A stretch of 64,000 nt of DNA, taken from Rhizobium rosettiformans. Lineage in GTDB: Bacteria > Pseudomonadota > Alphaproteobacteria > Rhizobiales > Rhizobiaceae. Position numbers and translations under genes: made by a program. Positions 42,512 through 51,221 of the stretch are shown piece after piece (position 1 is the first letter of the stretch; each line of letters opens with the position of its first letter). Under the pieces are notes generated by a model. It did not search any database and was not told the origin of the DNA. It saw only the letters and a list, made by a program, of their open reading frames with translations. Where the stretch lies: the NCBI RefSeq assembly GCF_016806065.1, contig NZ_CP032405.1:690001-754000 (forward strand), written 5' to 3'.

Positions 42512-44053
42512 ATGACAGTCGAGGACCAGTCCGCCGCCATCGCCTTTCTCCGCGATCCCGAGAGCCATGGCATCACCTCGTCTGTCGAGGTGATCGAAAC
42601 CCATATCTCCCTCATCTTCCTGGCCGGCGACAAGGCCTACAAGCTGAAGCGCGCGGTGAAGCTGCCCTATGCTGACTTCTCGACACTCGATCTCAGAAAA
42701 CGCTACTGCCACAGAGAAGTGGAGCTGAACTCGCGAACCGCGCCGGAAATCTATTCCGGCGTCAGGGCGATCGGCCGCGACACGACCGGAAAACTCGCTT
42801 TCGACGCCGAAGCATCACCCATCGACTACGTGGTCGAAATGCACCGCTTCTCGCAAGACAAGCTGTTTGACAGGATGGCGGAAACCGGCAGCTTGCCGAA
42901 GACCTTGATGGAAGAAACGGCCGAGCGCATTGCAGACTTTCACAAGACAGCGGAGGTGCTGCACACGGGTAGCGGTGAAGCAAACCTCGCCGCTGTTCTC
43001 GAGATCAACCATGCAGCTTTTTCCGCCGTACCGCTTTTCTCAGCCGACGAGACAAACCGTCTGAACAGGCTCTTCCGGGAGGCCCTCGATCGTCACGCTT
43101 CATTGCTGAACGAACGCGAACACCGAGGCATGATCCGCCACTGCCACGGCGATCTTCATCTGCACAACATCTTCCTTGGGCCCGAGGGTCCGCGCATGTT
43201 CGACTGCATCGACTTCAACGAAGGCCTTGCCACCTCCGATATCCTCTATGACCTGGCTTTCCTGTTGATGGACCTCTGGCATCGAAACCTGCCGGATTAT
43301 GCCAGTGCCGTGGTCAATCGCTATCTTGACCGAACGGGCGACGACGCCGGCTATGGGCTCATGCCTTTCCTCCTCGCCTTAAGGGCCGCGATCCGCGCTC
43401 ATGTCGGCGCGACACTGGTGCGCGACCTCGGAGACCGCACCGGCCATGGCGCAGAGGAAGCGATTGCCTATCGCAATTTGGCGCTCGACCTGCTGCAGCG
43501 AAAGGAGCCGGTACTGGTCGCGATCGGGGGACTGAGCGGCTCTGGCAAATCCACCCTCGCCGAAGCCATGGCGCCCCGTCTGGGGCTCGCTCCCGGCGCG
43601 CGCCTGCTCGAGAGCGACCGCCTGCGCCGCGTAATGCTCGGCCATCCTCGGGGACATCCCATGCCTCAGGAAGCCTACAAGCCGGAAGTATCAGCACGCG
43701 TCTATGCGACCCTCGCTGAAAAGGCGGATGTGGTTCTGAGATCGGGCGGCTGCGTCGTCGCCAATGCCGTCTTCGCCCATGCTGACGAAAGAATGGCAAT
43801 CGAGGCGGTCGCGCGGACAAACCACGTGCCTTTCGTCGGACTGTGGCTGGATGCGGACCCGGATGTGCTCAGAGCCCGCGTCGAGGCCCGACCGGTTGTC
43901 GACTCGGACGCCACCGTGAGCGTGCTCGACAAACAGCTAGAGAGCGGTACGGGTCCGATCGGCTGGCATCGCATCAATGCGGCAAGCCCCCCCGCATCCG
44001 TGGCGCAGGCGGCGCTGGATCTCGTGGCCGCCTGCAAACTCAGCGAAGGTTGA
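42512..44053 (+). CDS. APH-like / P-loop kinase two-domain protein
   Basis: A 513-residue protein. The first about 330 residues look like an aminoglycoside-phosphotransferase fold with IRHCHGDLHLHNIFLG and FDCIDFNEGLATSDILYD, the catalytic and metal motifs. From about residue 350 a second domain has the Walker A sequence GGLSGSGKST and behaves like a small-molecule kinase of the AAA_33 type. This pair is common in proteobacteria and the substrates are not known. The ATG at 42512 has GAGGG at 42503-42507 and is preferred to ATGs at 42443 and 42473. The last 14 bases overlap the end of the convergent tonB gene. Confidence 0.8.
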   Translation: MTVEDQSAAIAFLRDPESHGITSSVEVIETHISLIFLAGDKAYKLKRAVKLPYADFSTLDLRKRYCHREVELNSRTAPEIYSGVRAIGRDTTGKLAFDAEASPIDYVVEMHRFSQDKLFDRMAETGSLPKTLMEETAERIADFHKTAEVLHTGSGEANLAAVLEINHAAFSAVPLFSADETNRLNRLFREALDRHASLLNEREHRGMIRHCHGDLHLHNIFLGPEGPRMFDCIDFNEGLATSDILYDLAFLLMDLWHRNLPDYASAVVNRYLDRTGDDAGYGLMPFLLALRAAIRAHVGATLVRDLGDRTGHGAEEAIAYRNLALDLLQRKEPVLVAIGGLSGSGKSTLAEAMAPRLGLAPGARLLESDRLRRVMLGHPRGHPMPQEAYKPEVSARVYATLAEKADVVLRSGGCVVANAVFAHADERMAIEAVARTNHVPFVGLWLDADPDVLRARVEARPVVDSDATVSVLDKQLESGTGPIGWHRINAASPPASVAQAALDLVAACKLSEG

Positions 44054-44969
44054 AGCGCACGGGTGCCGTGATCGTCTTGTTCACGCCGACAGGAGGGGCC
44101 GGCACCGGCGAAGCCGCACGCACCATGTCGAGAACCGCGTTGTCGAGCGTCGGATAGCCCGATGAGCGAGACAGGGAGACGGAAAGAACATTGCCGGAAT
44201 CGTCGATCCTGAACCGGACATAGACGGTGCCTTCTTCCCGGTTGCTGCGGGCAGCACTCGGGTAACGCTTGCGGCGCTCAAGATGCGACATCAGCCGAGA
44301 CTGCCATCTCGCCGGGGAGACACTGCGACCGGCACCGCTGGCGGTTGCCGCAGCCGCATTGCGGGTCGATTGAGCGACCTCCGCCTTGGCCGTTCGGGCC
44401 GCCTGCGAGGCGGGAGGCGTGGCCTGCTTCTTGACCACTTTCTTCGGTGCCGGTTCCTTCTTCTTCTCGATCTCCGGTTTCGGTACCGGCGGACGCAGCA
44501 TCGGGATCGGAACCTCGACATTCTCCAGTTCCGCCATCACCATCTGCTCGATCGGATCGATCTCCGGCAGAGGTTCCGGCAGCGGCTCGGGCTCGATCAG
44601 CGGCGGGACTTCGGGCTGAAGCTCTGCGACCTCAGGCTCCGGTTCTGGCTCCGGAGGCGGCGGCTCAGGGAGGGGCTGCTCCACAGACTCCGGAATGGGC
44701 TCCGGCAGCGGCTCGCTCGTTGCGGTCTTCACCTCTTCCGCATCGACCTGTTCGGTCGAGATCTCGGTCTCGTCGGTGATGACGGCCTCGGGTTCCGGCG
44801 CAAGTTCGATCATGATCGCCGGCGGCGGCCCACTATCGGCCATCACCATGTCCGGTTCGCGCAACAGAACAGCCACCGCACCCGCATGGGCCGTGGCGAT
44901 CAGCACGCCGGCCGTTGTCCACAACAGCCCCTCACCAAGGATCCGTTTCGTGGAGCGAGGCTCGATCAT
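44040..44969 (-). CDS. tonB: TonB energy transducer
   Basis: A 309-residue TonB. It has one N-terminal membrane helix (residues 12-35), a very long Pro/Glu-rich span at about 55-165 (repeated PEPLPEP units) and a Lys/Pro stretch that crosses the periplasm, and the C-terminal TonB fold (LERRKRYPSAARSNREEGTVYVRFRIDDSG and the SSGYPTLDNAVLDMVR segment). It passes the energy of the ExbB-ExbD proton channel to outer membrane receptors for siderophores or haem. Its start overlaps exbD by four bases. No receptor gene is in the window. Confidence 0.92.
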   Translation of the reverse strand: MIEPRSTKRILGEGLLWTTAGVLIATAHAGAVAVLLREPDMVMADSGPPPAIMIELAPEPEAVITDETEISTEQVDAEEVKTATSEPLPEPIPESVEQPLPEPPPPEPEPEPEVAELQPEVPPLIEPEPLPEPLPEIDPIEQMVMAELENVEVPIPMLRPPVPKPEIEKKKEPAPKKVVKKQATPPASQAARTAKAEVAQSTRNAAAATASGAGRSVSPARWQSRLMSHLERRKRYPSAARSNREEGTVYVRFRIDDSGNVLSVSLSRSSGYPTLDNAVLDMVRAASPVPAPPVGVNKTITAPVRFNLR

Positions 44970-45448
44970 GGTGCGGGTCCTACGGGCTCTGCCGCTGCTG
45001 CAGCACCGTCAGGCGCCGGCGTGGCCGCAACCGCTTCAAGCCCCACCAGAGCGATCTTCAGGTATCCCGCATCCCGCAAGAGGTTCATGACCTCCATGAA
45101 CTGACCGTAATCGACCGTCTTGTCGGCACGCAGGAAGATGCGCGCGTCCTTGTTACCTTCGGTCATCCGGTCGAGCGACGTGCCGAGCGTCTCGCGTGCG
45201 ACGGTATCGTTTCCAAGCGCCAGACTCATGTCTTCCTTGAGCGTGACATAAACTGGCTCGTCGGGACGTTCGGCCGGCTTCGCCGTGGACGCCGGGAGAT
45301 CGACATTGACATCGACCGTCGACAAGGGTGCCGCGACCATGAAGATGATCAACAGCACCAGCATGACGTCGATGAAGGGCGTCACGTTGATCTCGTGGTT
45401 CTCCGCCAGATCGTCGCCAGAACCGTTTTCCCTGATACCACCGGCCAT
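44966..45448 (-). CDS. exbD: ExbD proton channel subunit
   Basis: A 160-residue protein with one membrane helix near residues 20-42, INVTPFIDVMLVLLIIFMV, carrying the essential Asp of the ExbD/TolR family, and a periplasmic domain (PVYVTLKEDMSLALG and the FLRADKTVDYGQFMEVMNLLRDAGY segment). The Ala/Pro-rich tail after residue 145 is extra. The start at 45448 follows GAGTAAACCAATG with a weak site and lies four bases after exbB. With exbB and tonB it forms one operon. Confidence 0.92.
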   Translation of the reverse strand: MAGGIRENGSGDDLAENHEINVTPFIDVMLVLLIIFMVAAPLSTVDVNVDLPASTAKPAERPDEPVYVTLKEDMSLALGNDTVARETLGTSLDRMTEGNKDARIFLRADKTVDYGQFMEVMNLLRDAGYLKIALVGLEAVAATPAPDGAAAAAEPVGPAP

Positions 45449-45452
45449 TGGT

Positions 45453-46643
45453 TTACTCCGCCGCCATCGCCATGGACTTGGTCGCCTGGGCGATGCGGGC
45501 ACTCTTGCGGAAGTCGAGATCACGGCTGACCAGCCGCTCGATGCCGGCACCGGCATCGGCGAGAAGCTGGCGATAGCCCGTCACGGATCGTGCAAAGACG
45601 TTGTAAATGATGACAGCCGGAATGGCCGCGACGAGACCGATGGCTGTGGCCAGCAGCGCTTCTGCGATACCCGGCGCGACGACGGCAAGATTGGTAGTCT
45701 GCGTCTCGGCAATGCCGATGAACGAATTCATGATACCCCAGACCGTGCCGAACAGACCGACAAAGGGTGCTGTGGAGCCGATGCTGGCGAGAACGCCCGT
45801 GCCCTTCGACATGCGGCGTCCTGCACCGGCTTCGATCCGCGCCAGCGCCGAGCCAACGCGCTCCTTGACGCCTTCGCCACCCACCTGGTCGATCGCCGCA
45901 TCGGAAAGACTAACCTCATGCTGGGCGGCACGAACCATGGTCGCCACCACACCACCGCGATTTTCAAGTACCTGAAGAGCGTCACGCAATTGGCGGGCAT
46001 TCGCGACGGCCTTGAGGCCGCGCTTGGCGCGTGCCCGCGCACCGAAAAGCTGCAAAGATTTCGCAAGCCACACCGTCCAGGTCAGAACCGAAGCCACGGC
46101 CAGCGAAATCATCACTGATTTAACCACCCAATCGGCAGCCATGAACATGCCCTCAGGCGAGAGATCATGCGGCATGGTCTTCATCGGCGGCACATCTGTG
46201 CCCGTGTCGGCGGGGACCGCATCCACTTCTGAGGCAAGCGAATCCGTCGGAGATTGCGCGGCTTCACCGCCGATGGCAGCAGCATCGGCCGGCTGCACGG
46301 CAGAAGGAAGGTTGGCAGCGTCGGAGACTGGGACCTGCGGGCTCGGAGTAGCAACGGCCTCAGGTGCTGGTGGAGAAGCCTCACTGTTGGGGTTCGCAGG
46401 CGAAACGGGAGCGGCCGTCGCTGCCGGAGGCGTGGAAGCGTCGGGCTGCGTTACGACGCGAGGCGACGTTGCAGAGCTTTCACGTGTAGCCGGCGCAGCT
46501 GTCGCGCCAGTCTGAGGCGAGACGACAGGTGTTTCCGTGGCCGCCGGAGCCGGCTGCTGCGCCTGCACCAGTGATGCAGACAGAAGAAAAGTAAGAAGAA
46601 GGCCAAATCGCTTCAGCGAAGGTCCCGAATGGTTGAGCGACAT
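45453..46643 (-). CDS. exbB: ExbB proton channel subunit with long N-terminus
   Basis: A 396-residue ExbB. A signal-like helix (residues 8-24, [17 protein letters not shown]) is followed by about 130 residues rich in Ala, Pro, Ser and Thr in the periplasm, a feature of alphaproteobacterial ExbB. The MotA/ExbB core fills about residues 165-380, with [27 protein letters not shown] and [23 protein letters not shown] is placed well before the ATG at 46643. It is the first gene of exbB-exbD-tonB. Confidence 0.92.
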   Translation of the reverse strand: MSLNHSGPSLKRFGLLLTFLLSASLVQAQQPAPAATETPVVSPQTGATAAPATRESSATSPRVVTQPDASTPPAATAAPVSPANPNSEASPPAPEAVATPSPQVPVSDAANLPSAVQPADAAAIGGEAAQSPTDSLASEVDAVPADTGTDVPPMKTMPHDLSPEGMFMAADWVVKSVMISLAVASVLTWTVWLAKSLQLFGARARAKRGLKAVANARQLRDALQVLENRGGVVATMVRAAQHEVSLSDAAIDQVGGEGVKERVGSALARIEAGAGRRMSKGTGVLASIGSTAPFVGLFGTVWGIMNSFIGIAETQTTNLAVVAPGIAEALLATAIGLVAAIPAVIIYNVFARSVTGYRQLLADAGAGIERLVSRDLDFRKSARIAQATKSMAMAAE

Positions 46644-46707
46644 TGGGAGCTCCTTATGAACTTGTGATACAAAACAGGCGCTCATCCCGCGCCGTCACGC
46701 TGCCTTC

Positions 46708-46738
46708 CCCATATAAAACTTGATAAACGGTGACAAGT
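46708..46738 (-). promoter_or_regulatory. candidate promoter of exbB-exbD-tonB
   Basis: On the minus strand TTGTCA (46736-46731) and TATGGG (46713-46708) are spaced 17 bases apart, about 65 bases before exbB. The inverted repeat ACTTG-N11-CAAGT (46718-46738) overlaps the -35 box and could be a regulator site. I see no perfect Fur, RirA or Irr box. Confidence 0.35.
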
Positions 46739-46790
46739 AATAAAACAACCAAAGCGCGGTTTTCCCGGCGTCGCAATCGCTCCTTGGCGA

Positions 46791-47723
46791 TCAGCTGCCT
46801 TTTTGCCGCTCGCGCTCGTAGAGATCGACGACATCCTTCTGGCGGCAGAGCTCCGTGCCCGGCGTCATGACAGCCGCAGCACCGGCCGCCTGGCCGAAAC
46901 GGAAGGCGTCGCCGATAGCGTAGCCCTGGGCCAGTGACCACACCATGCCCGCGACAAAGCTGTCGCCAGCCCCAGTCGCAGAATTGACCGGCACATCGAT
47001 CGCCGGCAGGCGAATGATCTCGTCGGCAGAGGCAAGGATCGCACCGTCGCCCCCGAGGGTGACGGCGATATGTTCGGCAGCGCCCGTGCGGACATGCGCC
47101 TGCGCTGCTGCCCCCACCTCCTCATGCGCCAGCTTACGCCCCAGGATGGCTTCGAACTCACCGAGGCTGGGCTTTACCAGGAACATCCGCGATCGCGACA
47201 ATGCCTGCGAAAGCGGAGCTCCGGACGTATCGAGGACGAACCTGGCACCCCGCGCCGCGACGAGATCCGCAAGACGCACATAGGTGTCATCAGGCACGCC
47301 CCTCGGCAGGCTGCCACTTGCGACGACATAATCGGCATCGCTAGCTGCGACCGCATCGAATACGGGCTCGAGCTCTGCCTCGGTTACCAGCGGGCCTTCC
47401 GGCACGAAACGATATTCGAGATTGGTCGAGGTCTCATGCACGGCAAAAGCCACCCGAACGGGATCGTGAATCCGGAATGTTCGCTCCATGATCGGCAGGG
47501 GTTTCAACATGGCCTCAAGCAATTCGCCCGTGGCCCCGCCTGACAGGAACATCAGCTCGCATGTCCCGCCGAGGGCGACGATGACGCGGGCGACATTGAT
47601 CCCGCCGCCACCTGGAAATTGCTGTTGATTATAGGTTCGGGTCTTGTGGGTGTGACGCACCACCTCCGCGTCGCTGGAGATGTCGATCGCCGGATTGAGT
47701 GCGAGGCAAAGGATTTTGGTCAT
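46791..47723 (-). CDS. PfkB-family sugar-phosphate kinase
   Basis: A 310-residue ribokinase-fold enzyme of the 1-phosphofructokinase/tagatose-6-phosphate kinase/6-phosphofructokinase-2 branch. It starts MTKILCLALNPAIDIS, has FPGGGGINVARVIVALGG at about 35-52 (first PfkB signature) and NSATGAGDSFVAGM near 245 with the catalytic Asp in GAGD. The typical substrate is fructose 6-phosphate or fructose 1-phosphate. The ATG at 47723 gives the normal N-terminus; one at 47738 adds five residues. It stands alone, 147 bases before exbB. Confidence 0.86.
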   Translation of the reverse strand: MTKILCLALNPAIDISSDAEVVRHTHKTRTYNQQQFPGGGGINVARVIVALGGTCELMFLSGGATGELLEAMLKPLPIMERTFRIHDPVRVAFAVHETSTNLEYRFVPEGPLVTEAELEPVFDAVAASDADYVVASGSLPRGVPDDTYVRLADLVAARGARFVLDTSGAPLSQALSRSRMFLVKPSLGEFEAILGRKLAHEEVGAAAQAHVRTGAAEHIAVTLGGDGAILASADEIIRLPAIDVPVNSATGAGDSFVAGMVWSLAQGYAIGDAFRFGQAAGAAAVMTPGTELCRQKDVVDLYERERQKGS

Positions 47724-47953
47724 AGAAGGGGCCACCATGGAAAAGTCGGAGTGCCAGACTGCAACAAAGCTACGACAGATCTAGGACAGCCAGGGACCTG
47801 TCCGCAACCCGATCGAAAGCCGCAGGTGCTCAACTGATGGGAGATCACCGCGTTCCCGATTGCCCAGATGGTGAACACTGAGGTATTGCCGCGGGGCATT
47901 GTCTTTGGCGCCTGAGACATTACCTTCCCAACGCATTCACCGAGGAAAGCAGC

Positions 47954-48574
47954 ATGTATACCGGCATCGTCCAGACAGTCGCCCCGATCAAATCCGTCAT
48001 CCGCCATGATGGCTACACGACGTTCTACGTCGAATTCCCTGAGCGGCTGATGGTGGATCTGCAATTGGGTGCAAGTGTTTCGGTCGAAGGCGTATGTCTC
48101 TCCGTAACCTCGATGGAGGGCACTGTCGTCACTTTCGACGCCATGGACGCAACGCTCGCGCGCACCAATCTGGGCACGCTTCAGGCCGGGGACCGCGTCA
48201 ACATCGAACGCTCGGCCAAGCCGACCGACGAAAATGGCGGCCACAACATTGCCGGACATATCGCGACAACTGCCGAACTCGTGGCGTCGAAGATGGAAAT
48301 GCCGGGTGCGTTCATCCGCTTCCGCGTGCCCGAGGAATGGGCGAAGTATGTCTTCAAGCGCGGTTATCTTGCCGTGAATGGCGCAAGCCTCACGGTGGCG
48401 GAGGCCGAAGACGACACATTTACGATCAACCTCATCCCGGAGACGCTGCGCCAAACCACGTTTCCGCGTTACAAACCCGGCGATGCCCTGAACATCGAGG
48501 TCGATCATCAGACCATGGTGATGGTTGATGTGGTTGAGCGCACGCTCGAACGCTTGATGTCCAAGCGCGCCTGA
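47954..48574 (+). CDS. riboflavin synthase, alpha chain type
   Basis: A 206-residue protein with two lumazine-binding repeats, each of about 95 residues. It begins MYTGIVQTV, as riboflavin synthase does, and has SVEGVCLSVTS, ENGGHNIAGHI near residue 95, VNGASLTVAE and LIPETLRQTTF near 160. It converts two lumazines to riboflavin plus a pyrimidine. It resembles the E. coli enzyme more than the copy usually present in rhizobial ribD-ribE-ribH operons, and here it is a lone gene without an FMN riboswitch. It may be a second synthase or a lumazine-type flavin protein. Confidence 0.85.
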   Translation: MYTGIVQTVAPIKSVIRHDGYTTFYVEFPERLMVDLQLGASVSVEGVCLSVTSMEGTVVTFDAMDATLARTNLGTLQAGDRVNIERSAKPTDENGGHNIAGHIATTAELVASKMEMPGAFIRFRVPEEWAKYVFKRGYLAVNGASLTVAEAEDDTFTINLIPETLRQTTFPRYKPGDALNIEVDHQTMVMVDVVERTLERLMSKRA

Positions 48575-48581
48575 CGCGATA

Positions 48582-48974
48582 TTAGTGCTGCCCACCCGGT
48601 CGCGGCGGCGGCACGTCGTTCAGGATGGAAACCAGAACCTTCCCGTAGTCTGCAGGCTTCGGTGCGCAAAGCTCCGGCGGTATGCCGTTCTGCTCGATCT
48701 CCCGGATGGCTGATCCCGAGACGATGCGAAACGGTATTCCGCTGCGGCGCAAGCGCTGAACGATCGGCGTCACGTCCCCATCACGAACCTTGAAGTCAAG
48801 GATCGCCCCAGAAATATGCTCGTTTTCGAGAATTTCGAGCGCGTCTCGGACCGTTTCGGTCGTGATGACATTGACCCCGGCGCGCGCAACCGCGTCGGCG
48901 GCGTCCATGGAAATGAAGACATCGTCTTCGACAATGAGGATCGTATCGATGGCAAGGGGCTGTCCTGGTCTCAT
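48582..48974 (-). CDS. stand-alone response regulator receiver domain
   Basis: A 130-residue CheY-like protein: LIVEDDVFISMDAADAV with the acidic pocket (Glu16, Asp17), the phosphate acceptor Asp60 in GAILDFKVRDG, the conserved Thr/Ser position in FRIVSGSA, and the Lys in CAPKP near residue 106. No output domain and no nearby histidine kinase. AAGGAG precedes the ATG at 48974. Such single receivers are often diverted partners of HWE/HK kinases in rhizobia. The role is unknown. It is convergent with the riboflavin synthase gene, eight bases apart. Confidence 0.85.
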   Translation of the reverse strand: MRPGQPLAIDTILIVEDDVFISMDAADAVARAGVNVITTETVRDALEILENEHISGAILDFKVRDGDVTPIVQRLRRSGIPFRIVSGSAIREIEQNGIPPELCAPKPADYGKVLVSILNDVPPPRPGGQH

Positions 48975-49172
48975 CTTCGTTCTCCTTTTGCCACCACAAC
49001 GCCCACAACCCCTGTTTGTTCAGATTTTCATAAATTGCCAAACGATATGGTAAACATAGACTTAACAGCCCAAGCAAAGCACATGTTACTCGCATAAATG
49101 GAACCTGCGGCCCGATGGAACATCCCTGCGAAGCCACGCGTTTCCCATGCCGGAAACCACGGGAGATCATCC

Positions 49173-49559
49173 ATGCAGATCATCGGAACGGAAGTCATTG
49201 AAGGCCACGATGCAAAAGGTGGCTTTGTCGTCGAATTCCTCGGAGACGGTGGCGAGAAGGTATCGGTCCATATGGCACAGTCTGAAAACGGCAGCCTGAA
49301 CCGAGACAACGCCCTGCAGAAGGCACAAGTTCTGCTCGTGCAGGCGAGCCGCTTCGGCGCAACCGCCGAAAGCGAAGGCGGTGACGGCGCCGATGAACCG
49401 AGCGATGCGGTCGAAAGCCTGCGTCAGGAGCAGCACGAAAAGGTCGACAGCAAGAATAGCGAGTCAGCACTGCAGGAGGGTCTCGAAGATACCTTCCCTG
49501 CAAGTGATCCCGTATCTGCGTCCTACACATCCACCATTGCCAGCGACCGGAAACATTGA
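49173..49559 (+). CDS. small rhizobial protein with FPASDP tail
   Basis: A 128-residue acidic, soluble protein without recognised domain. Residues 1-55 could form a small beta-rich fold (MQIIGTEVIEGHDAKGGFVVEFLG, then VSVHMAQ). The C-terminal third is charged and disordered and ends in LQEGLEDTFPASDPVSASY. A short LEETFPASDP-like motif recurs at the end of otherwise different small proteins of alphaproteobacteria, so this tail may be a docking or processing signal. The ATG at 49173 has GGGAG at 49161-49165. The longer upstream frame lacks support. Confidence 0.65.
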   Translation: MQIIGTEVIEGHDAKGGFVVEFLGDGGEKVSVHMAQSENGSLNRDNALQKAQVLLVQASRFGATAESEGGDGADEPSDAVESLRQEQHEKVDSKNSESALQEGLEDTFPASDPVSASYTSTIASDRKH

Positions 49560-49595
49560 TCCTGAAGGAAATCGGTACCGTCAGGAATTCGGCAA

Positions 49596-50084
49596 ATGCC
49601 CTCTGAACTGAACAGCTTCGGCACCGCGACCACTCTGGAACTGTCGGCCATCGTCATCAGGCTACTGATCGCGATGGTCTGCGGTGCCTGTATCGGCCTG
49701 GAGCGCGAATGGCGCAGTCACGCTGCCGGCTTGCGGACCCATATTCTTGTCTGCCTCTCGGCGGCGATCGTGGCGATTTTGACAATCGAGATCGCCCATC
49801 ACGGTGCATTCGATCGGGAAGAGATCCGACTTGACCCGCTCCGTCTGGTCGAAGCAGTCACCGCAGGTGTCGCCTTCCTTGCGGCTGGAATGATCGTCTT
49901 CAACAAGGGAGAAGTGAAAGGTCTGACGACGGGCGCTGGCCTCTGGTTTGCCGGTTCCATTGGCCTCTCTTGCGGTCTCGGTTTTTGGCAGATCGGCCTT
50001 ATTGCAAGCGGTTTTGCGCTCGGCGTGCTTTGGCTATTGCGGCTGATCGAGAACCGGCTGCCGCTTCCTCCCGAGCGCGACTGA
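49596..50084 (+). CDS. MgtC/SapB family membrane protein
   Basis: A 162-residue protein with four to five membrane helices. The MgtC signature is GACIGLEREWRSHAAGLRTHILVCLSAA at residues 29-56, and EAVTAGVAFLAAGMIVFNKGEVKGLTTGAGLWF near 85-117. MgtC proteins influence growth at low magnesium and the F-ATPase in pathogens; many family members only share the membrane part. The C-terminal cytoplasmic domain of full MgtC is missing, so this is the short SapB-like type. Confidence 0.85.
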   Translation: MPSELNSFGTATTLELSAIVIRLLIAMVCGACIGLEREWRSHAAGLRTHILVCLSAAIVAILTIEIAHHGAFDREEIRLDPLRLVEAVTAGVAFLAAGMIVFNKGEVKGLTTGAGLWFAGSIGLSCGLGFWQIGLIASGFALGVLWLLRLIENRLPLPPERD

Positions 50085-50106
50085 AGTCGCGCTCGGCAAG
50101 GCGATC

Positions 50107-50895
50107 CTACCTCAACAGGCTCTGGCCACCATCGACCCAGATCGGCGTTCCGGTCACATGGCGCGATGCATCAGATGCGAGAAAGCCAATCACATCGGCC
50201 ACCTCCTCTATCGTGCCGGGTTCCCCACCCGTCAAAGGAATGTCGCCGTCGGGGAACTTCGCCGGGACCTCGGTCCGAGTTTTTTTGCGGATATGCGTGT
50301 TGTCGTCGATGTCGGTCTCGATTGCACCCGGGCAGATCGCATTGATCCGTATGCGATGGCGGCCGAGTTCGAGCGCCAATTGCTGCACCATGGCGAGTTG
50401 GGCGGCCTTGGTCGCCGAATAGGCTGTTGCACCCGGTGAGGTGAACGTGCGGGTCCCATTAATCGAGGAAATCACCACGATCGAGCCACCGTTCTTCTTC
50501 ATATGCGGCACAGCGTGATGCAGGGTGAGATAGGTGCCGCGCAGGTTGATCGCGATCGTCTTGTCGAATTCCTCGGGCTTGAGGTCATCGATCGGCGCCC
50601 AAGTGCCGTTGATCCCGGCATTTGCGACGACGATGTCCAGCCACTTTCGTTCGTTGACCAGTCGCGCCAGCGCCTCTTCCATCTCCTTGTGATCGCTCAC
50701 ATCGGCAACCAGCACCATCCCCTCGCCACCGGCCCCACGGATTTCGGCGAGCGTTTCGTCCAACTCCTCTCGGGTCCGCCCTAACAAGCCGACGAAAGCT
50801 CCACTCTCGGCCAGATTGAGAGAGGCTCCCTTGCCGATCCCGGAGCCTGCTCCAGTCACCAGGGCGGTTCTCCCTTTAAGTTCGTCGCGGCTCAT
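50107..50895 (-). CDS. SDR-family oxidoreductase
   Basis: A 262-residue classical short-chain dehydrogenase with the cofactor site VTGAGSGIGKGASLNL at residues 14-29, NAGINGTW, the catalytic Ser in VVISSINGTR and the Tyr-Lys pair YSATKAA. It ends with WVDGGQSLLR, as 3-oxoacyl reductase and sugar alcohol dehydrogenase relatives do. The substrate cannot be told. It overlaps the DUF3008 gene by four bases. Confidence 0.85.
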   Translation of the reverse strand: MSRDELKGRTALVTGAGSGIGKGASLNLAESGAFVGLLGRTREELDETLAEIRGAGGEGMVLVADVSDHKEMEEALARLVNERKWLDIVVANAGINGTWAPIDDLKPEEFDKTIAINLRGTYLTLHHAVPHMKKNGGSIVVISSINGTRTFTSPGATAYSATKAAQLAMVQQLALELGRHRIRINAICPGAIETDIDDNTHIRKKTRTEVPAKFPDGDIPLTGGEPGTIEEVADVIGFLASDASRHVTGTPIWVDGGQSLLR

Positions 50896-51083
50896 GACTT
50901 GCCCTCGACATGCTCAGGCTTGCCCTGACGCTTCGTCGAGGCGAGCTCTTCAAGCTCTTTCTTGCTCATGCTCTTTTCCATGCTGCGCGACGCGCCCTTC
51001 AGATCGGACACCTTTGCCTCGCCCCGTTTTGCGGCCAGTGCTGCGCCAGCCGCTTTCTGCTGCGCCTTAGATTTCGCAGGCAT
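50892..51083 (-). CDS. DUF3008 small basic protein
   Basis: A 63-residue Lys/Ala-rich protein starting MPAKSKAQQKAAGAALAAKRG and continuing LKGASRSMEKSMSKKELEELA, the DUF3008 pattern found in stress-linked neighbourhoods of many proteobacteria. The ATG at 51083 is fixed by the family N-terminus; AGGAGGG lies upstream on the minus strand. Its stop overlaps the SDR start (ATGA), so both are made together. Function unknown. Confidence 0.82.
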   Translation of the reverse strand: MPAKSKAQQKAAGAALAAKRGEAKVSDLKGASRSMEKSMSKKELEELASTKRQGKPEHVEGKS

Positions 51084-51221
51084 CTTTGCCCCTCCTGTTC
51101 GGTTCAATCTCGCTGCGAGGCAAACCGGCCAAGGAGCTGAAAGTTCCTGCCGGAGAAGGGCTTGGAACAAAGCTTCGCGTTCGGGAATTAAGCTGCGCAA
51201 CTCCAGACATCAGAGGATCAG

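Noticed and set aside
46644..46790. Fur, RirA or Irr box before exbB
   Set aside because: I looked for TGA-N9-TCA and Irr/Fur-type palindromes and found none perfect; only a weak promoter with a 5-base inverted repeat is reported.
47739..47953. FMN riboswitch before the riboflavin synthase gene
   Set aside because: None of the conserved RFN element words are present in this 215-base gap.
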